Shown piece by piece: positions 6,231 through 8,797 of a stretch of 8,797 bases of DNA. Below the pieces are notes generated by a model, which worked only from the letters and a program-made list of their open reading frames with translations, had not been told where the DNA came from and ran no database searches. Source of the DNA: Firmicutes bacterium CAG:884. Its GTDB lineage: Bacteria; Bacillota_I; Bacilli_A; RF39; UBA660. The stretch covers positions 1 through 8,797 of the forward strand of contig HF993302.1 of assembly GCA_000433875.1 (NCBI GenBank), in the 5' to 3' direction. A program made the position numbers and the translations under genes. Position 1 is the stretch's first letter. Each line of letters opens with the position of its first letter.

Positions 6231-7466
6231 ATGGAAGAAAAAAAGAAATCAAAACTTTTAGAAAAAATCAAAAAGTTTTTTAAAACAAATAAAAATGACG
6301 ACAATACATTTTCTTTTGGTGAGGTAAGCATAATTATATTATGTACAACAATAATAAGTATATTAGTTGGAATATTACTTGATAAAAACCTCTTTAGAAG
6401 TGAAAATAAATATAGTAACCAATTAAAAGAATTAATCGAAAATTACCAATATATTGTAGGATCCTATTATGGTGAGGTAAATGAAAATAAACTAGTTGAT
6501 GCTGCCATAAACGGAATAGTAAATGAATTAGGCGATACCTATAGTACTTATTTCTCGGAATCACAAGCAGAAAACTTTGATAAATTATTAACGGGATCTT
6601 ATCAAGGAATAGGAGTTCAAGTAGGACAATACGCAAATGGTGATTTAGTTATTGTTGCCGTATATGAAGGAACAAGTGCCTATGAAGCAGGAATGAAAGT
6701 AGGCGATATAATTAAAAAAATCGGCGATAAAGATGTGACCGGAATGACAACTAAAGATGCATCAAACCTAATTAAAGACTCTAAAGATGAAAAAATATAT
6801 ATAGACATTTTGCGTGGAAAAGAAGAAAAAAGACTTGAAGTAGTACGCAAAAAAGTAACCCTAAAATCAGTTAATTATGAAATAATCGAAAAAAATAATA
6901 AAAAAGTAGGATATATATATATAAGTATATTCTCTTTAAATACATCAGTTCAAGTAAAAGAAGCATTAGATAATCTAGAAGGAAAAGTAGACTCTATAAT
7001 AATAGATGTAAGAGACAATAGCGGTGGTCACCTAACAAGTGCCGAAGAAATCCTTTCACTATTCCTAGATTCATCAAACATTATATATAAGATGGACGTA
7101 AACGGAAAAGTAACATCATACTATAGTAAAGGAAGTAAGACTAAAACATACCCTATATATATACTAATAAATGGTGAAAGCGCATCTGCAGCTGAAATGT
7201 TCGCAATCGCAATGCAAGAAAAGTATGGATCGAAAATAGTAGGTGTTAATAGTTTTGGTAAAGGAACAGTTCAACAAAAAATAGAACTATCAACCGGAGC
7301 AAGTTATAAAGTAACAACAAAAAAATGGCTATCGCCAAACGGAAATTGGATAAATGAAGTTGGTGTAACACCAGACATATATATAGAAGGTGCTAAAGAT
7401 TGGTATAATTATACACATGATAAAGATGTACAATTACAAAAAGCATTAGAAGAAATTACAAAGTAA
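6231..7466 (+). CDS. S41-family carboxyl-terminal processing protease (CtpA/CtpB type)
   Basis: A 411-residue membrane-anchored serine protease that degrades or trims extracytoplasmic proteins from their C-terminus. Basic cytoplasmic tail (1-30), one transmembrane helix (about 31-50), an N-terminal helical region with the family motif LGDTYSTYF (100-108), a PDZ domain (about 121-205, starting GSYQGIGVQV), then the S41 core. The catalytic dyad is Ser319 in GESASAAE and Lys344 in SFGKGTVQ, with Gln348 four residues on; the Ser-Lys spacing of 25 matches E. coli Prc and Bacillus CtpB. DVRDNSGG (259-266) replaces the common D(L/V)RxNPGG. GVTPDI (378-383) is also typical. The ATG at 6231 is chosen over the in-frame GTG at 6222 because GGTGA (6221-6225) then lies five bases upstream. 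The gene has its own terminator. There is no peptidoglycan-binding domain at the C-terminus. The substrate is unknown. Confidence 0.95.
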   Translation: MEEKKKSKLLEKIKKFFKTNKNDDNTFSFGEVSIIILCTTIISILVGILLDKNLFRSENKYSNQLKELIENYQYIVGSYYGEVNENKLVDAAINGIVNELGDTYSTYFSESQAENFDKLLTGSYQGIGVQVGQYANGDLVIVAVYEGTSAYEAGMKVGDIIKKIGDKDVTGMTTKDASNLIKDSKDEKIYIDILRGKEEKRLEVVRKKVTLKSVNYEIIEKNNKKVGYIYISIFSLNTSVQVKEALDNLEGKVDSIIIDVRDNSGGHLTSAEEILSLFLDSSNIIYKMDVNGKVTSYYSKGSKTKTYPIYILINGESASAAEMFAIAMQEKYGSKIVGVNSFGKGTVQQKIELSTGASYKVTTKKWLSPNGNWINEVGVTPDIYIEGAKDWYNYTHDKDVQLQKALEEITK

Positions 7467-7468
7467 AT

Positions 7469-7500
7469 AAGGTAAATATTAAGTTTACCTTTTCTTTTTT
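7469..7500 (+). terminator. Terminator of the S41 protease gene
   Basis: AAGGTAAA (7469-7476) pairs with TTTACCTT (7484-7491) around a seven-base loop, followed by a T-rich run to 7500. It starts two bases after the stop codon. Confidence 0.88.
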
Positions 7501-7518
7501 CTAAAAATTGGGTATAAT
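7490..7518 (+). promoter_or_regulatory. Probable promoter of ntdP
   Basis: A perfect -10 TATAAT (7513-7518) has only a weak -35 (TTTTCT, 7490-7495, at 17 bases) inside the T tract of the preceding terminator. The predicted leader is about 14 bases. Confidence 0.55.
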
Positions 7519-7538
7519 GTTTTCAGGAAGTGGAAATT

Positions 7539-8090
7539 ATGAATAGATTATGTATAGGAGATAAATTACAAATTCAGTGTTATAAACATAATAAAGAATT
7601 GCACCGAATGTGGATGGAAGCGGTAGTCCTAGAAGAAGGAAAAGACTACCTAATCTGTGGAAATGATAAAACTACTGTTGTTGAAGCAAGCGGAAATACG
7701 TGGAAAACAAAAGAACCAGCAATTATGTTTTTCTTTAAAGATAAATGGTTTAATGTAATTGCTCAACTAAAAAAAGACGGATTATACTTTTATTGCAACA
7801 TTGCAACACCATATATCGTAGAAGATGAAATGATAAAATATATTGATTATGATTTGGATTTGCGTATATTCCCAAGTGGAGATTTTAAAGTATTAGACTG
7901 TCTAGAATATAATTATCACAAAAAAGTAATGAATTATTCAGATGACTTAGATAAAGTAATAAGATTATCTTTAGACGAATTAATAAAAATGTATAAAAAC
8001 AAAAATATAGTCTTCAATAAAGAAAGAATAATTAAGTATTATGAACAATATGAAAAACTTAAAGAAGAATCAATGGAATATTTTGGATAA
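7539..8090 (+). CDS. ntdP: Nucleoside tri-/diphosphate phosphatase (Ntdp, DUF402; YgaC-like)
   Basis: A 183-residue cytosolic metal-dependent enzyme that hydrolyses nucleoside tri- and diphosphates. The protein follows Bacillus YgaC almost along its whole length: KHNKELHRMW (16-25), NDKTTVVEASGNTW (42-55), EPAIMFFF..KWFNVI (59-74), YCNIATP (85-91), IDYDLDLRIFP (102-112) and VLDCLEY (118-124). The family's metal ligands are all present at the expected places: Asn87, Asp103, Asp105, Asp107, Asp120 and Glu123; Arg23 corresponds to the proposed general acid. Length matches the usual 175-180. The ATG at 7539 is chosen because AGGAAG (7525-7530) lies eight bases upstream; an in-frame GTG at 7530 overlaps that site. 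No clear plus-strand terminator follows, so some transcription may reach the rRNA leader. It is the only gene here without a membrane or export signal. Confidence 0.95.
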   Translation: MNRLCIGDKLQIQCYKHNKELHRMWMEAVVLEEGKDYLICGNDKTTVVEASGNTWKTKEPAIMFFFKDKWFNVIAQLKKDGLYFYCNIATPYIVEDEMIKYIDYDLDLRIFPSGDFKVLDCLEYNYHKKVMNYSDDLDKVIRLSLDELIKMYKNKNIVFNKERIIKYYEQYEKLKEESMEYFG

Positions 8091-8187
8091 TAATTCATAT
8101 AATATAGAGTAAAAAGGTATTTTCAAGCGCAAAAATACTACAAAAAATATAATTTTTAAAAAAAATGAAAAAAATTGTGAAAAAGAC

Positions 8188-8216
8188 TTGACTTACCTTT
8201 TTAGAAATGGTAAGAT
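8188..8216 (+). promoter_or_regulatory. rRNA promoter P1
   Basis: TTGACT (8188-8193), 17 bases, TAAGAT (8211-8216). A long A-tract region lies upstream (8146-8187), consistent with an UP element. Predicted start of transcription is about 8223. Confidence 0.85.
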
Positions 8217-8230
8217 TGAGATGTTTTGTG

Positions 8231-8277
8231 CGAAGAAACCTTCTACAAAACGTAAAGAAAATCGTTCTTTTGAAAAT
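8231..8277 (+). promoter_or_regulatory. Hairpin plus boxA-like element downstream of P1
   Basis: GAAG-AAAC-CTTC (8232-8243) can form a small four-base-loop hairpin. About 20 bases on, GTTCTTTTGAAAAT (8264-8277) resembles the Bacillus-type rrn boxA (TGTTCTTTGAAAACT) with one extra T. The arrangement recalls the boxB-boxA order of rRNA leaders. Both elements are short, so this is tentative. Confidence 0.4.
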
Positions 8278-8302
8278 TTTGAAAAAAATACTTAAAAAAG
8301 TA

Positions 8303-8331
8303 TTGACTTGTTTCCGGCAAGGTGGTATATT
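8303..8331 (+). promoter_or_regulatory. rRNA promoter P2
   Basis: TTGACT (8303-8308), 17 bases, TATATT (8326-8331). The first seven bases (TTGACTT) and the spacing are identical to P1, and an identical 9-mer CGAAGAAAC follows at the same distance. Predicted start is about 8338. Confidence 0.87.
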
Positions 8332-8378
8332 ATGAGTACCTTGAACGAAGAAACGTCTTTTTTTAAGGGAAAAAAACA

Positions 8379-8400
8379 AAATTGAAAAAAAGTTCAATTT
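8379..8400 (+). repeat. AT-rich inverted repeat just upstream of P3
   Basis: AAATTGAA (8379-8386) is a perfect inverted repeat of TTCAATTT (8393-8400), with a six-base loop AAAAAG. It lies four bases before the P3 -35 and would form in P1 and P2 transcripts. No T run follows, so it is not a standard terminator. Confidence 0.5.
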
Positions 8401-8404
8401 GAGC

Positions 8405-8433
8405 TTGACAAATTAAACTGCATTTGTTATTAT
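8405..8433 (+). promoter_or_regulatory. rRNA promoter P3 (proximal)
   Basis: A perfect -35 TTGACA (8405-8410), 17 bases, then TATTAT (8428-8433). Predicted transcription start is about 8440, some 90 bases before the mature 16S 5' end. Confidence 0.9.
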
Positions 8434-8440
8434 AGTTGCA

Positions 8441-8476
8441 GCTTGATTGAAAAGCGAAATGATCTTTGAAAACTGA
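8441..8476 (+). promoter_or_regulatory. rRNA leader hairpin and boxA antitermination element
   Basis: GCTT (8441-8444) can pair with AAGC (8452-8455 region). It is followed by TGATCTTTGAAAACTGA (8460-8476), which closely matches the boxA-containing leader sequence of Bacillus-type rrn operons (TGTTCTTTGAAAACT). BoxA RNA binds NusB/NusE and lets RNA polymerase pass terminators in rRNA genes. The boxA call is firm; the hairpin is weak. Confidence 0.75.
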
Positions 8477-8531
8477 GCAAAATGTCAATTCAAATTTAGT
8501 TAGGACAAATTTTTATTTAAGAATTCAATTT

Positions 8532-8797
<266 letters not shown>

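Larger units (their letters stand above)
8231..8354 (+). repeat. Direct 9-mer CGAAGAAAC after P1 and P2
   Basis: CGAAGAAAC occurs at 8231-8239 and again at 8346-8354, each starting exactly 20 bases after the first base of the -10 element (8211 and 8326). In both places it begins a small potential hairpin followed by a pyrimidine run. The equal spacing suggests duplicated promoter-leader units. Confidence 0.6.
8091..8531 (+). promoter_or_regulatory. rrn: Gene-free rRNA operon promoter and leader region
   Basis: This 441-base stretch between ntdP and the 16S gene has no convincing coding region. It contains A-tract-rich DNA upstream of each promoter (8146-8187 and 8271-8300, resembling UP elements), three tandem promoters (P1-P3), small hairpins, boxA-like antitermination elements, and the 5' part of the precursor that normally pairs with sequence beyond the 16S 3' end for RNase III cutting. 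That partner is outside the window. Confidence 0.85.

Noticed and set aside
6394..6636. 80-codon minus-strand frame within the S41 protease gene
   Set aside because: Antisense shadow with no ribosome binding site and no recognisable domain.
7530..7538. GTG start for ntdP
   Set aside because: It overlaps the AGGAAG ribosome binding site; ATG 7539 aligns with the family's N-terminus.
234..8090. UGA read as tryptophan (Mycoplasma-type code)
   Set aside because: All genes are complete with TAA or TAG stops and use TGG for tryptophan with no in-frame TGA. The lack of TGA stops is only nine genes' worth of data and can be explained by AT bias, so recoding is neither shown nor needed.
8095..8397. 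100-codon minus-strand frame across the rRNA leader
   Set aside because: Phe/Lys-rich low-complexity translation of A/T tracts, running through P1 and P2 promoters; no ribosome binding site.

Overview
The window is AT-rich bacterial chromosome from a low-GC Gram-positive-type lineage (Bacillota, or a walled relative of the Mycoplasmatota). The evidence is the adjacent tRNA-Arg/tRNA-Pro pair, a dacA-cdaR (c-di-AMP) operon, an Ntdp/DUF402 phosphatase, sigma-A-type promoters, strong AGGAGG-like ribosome binding sites, and a Firmicutes-like 16S rRNA 5' end. Stop codons are TAA (seven) and TAG (two), with no TGA, and all genes read through under the standard code. I cannot name a species or genus from this window.

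Layout. Positions 1-150 hold the end of a tRNA array (3' end of a probable tRNA-Arg, complete tRNA-Pro(TGG), then a terminator). Next comes a membrane-anchored parvulin-like foldase (234-1268), convergent with a slipin/SPFH gene (1276-2025, minus). The slipin is divergent from the dacA-cdaR operon (2141-4268). A tiny DUF378 membrane protein (4294-4491, minus) is convergent with cdaR and divergent from a LolA-like lipoprotein gene (4587-5552). Three more plus-strand genes follow: an unidentified membrane-anchored protein (5616-6182), an S41 carboxyl-terminal processing protease (6231-7466) and ntdP (7539-8090). The window closes with a gene-free rRNA leader of about 440 bases carrying three tandem promoters, followed by the first ~266 bases of a 16S rRNA gene.

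Functionally this is an envelope-oriented neighbourhood: eight of nine proteins are predicted to be membrane-embedded, membrane-anchored or lipidated, and only NtdP looks cytosolic. DacA and CdaR form a sensor/enzyme pair making c-di-AMP. The parvulin-like foldase, the S41 protease and the LolA-like lipoprotein would act on the outer face of the membrane. Gene packing is very tight: several terminators contain a stop codon or lie against the next promoter, and leaders are predicted to be very short.

I do not see a clearly new defence, mobile or CRISPR-like system. The points most worth checking are the modular triple-promoter rRNA leader (each promoter followed by a hairpin and, at least for two, a boxA-like element), the unidentified 188-residue membrane protein, the DGG variant of the DacA active-site motif, and the absence of usual partners (glmM after cdaR, nfeD beside the slipin).
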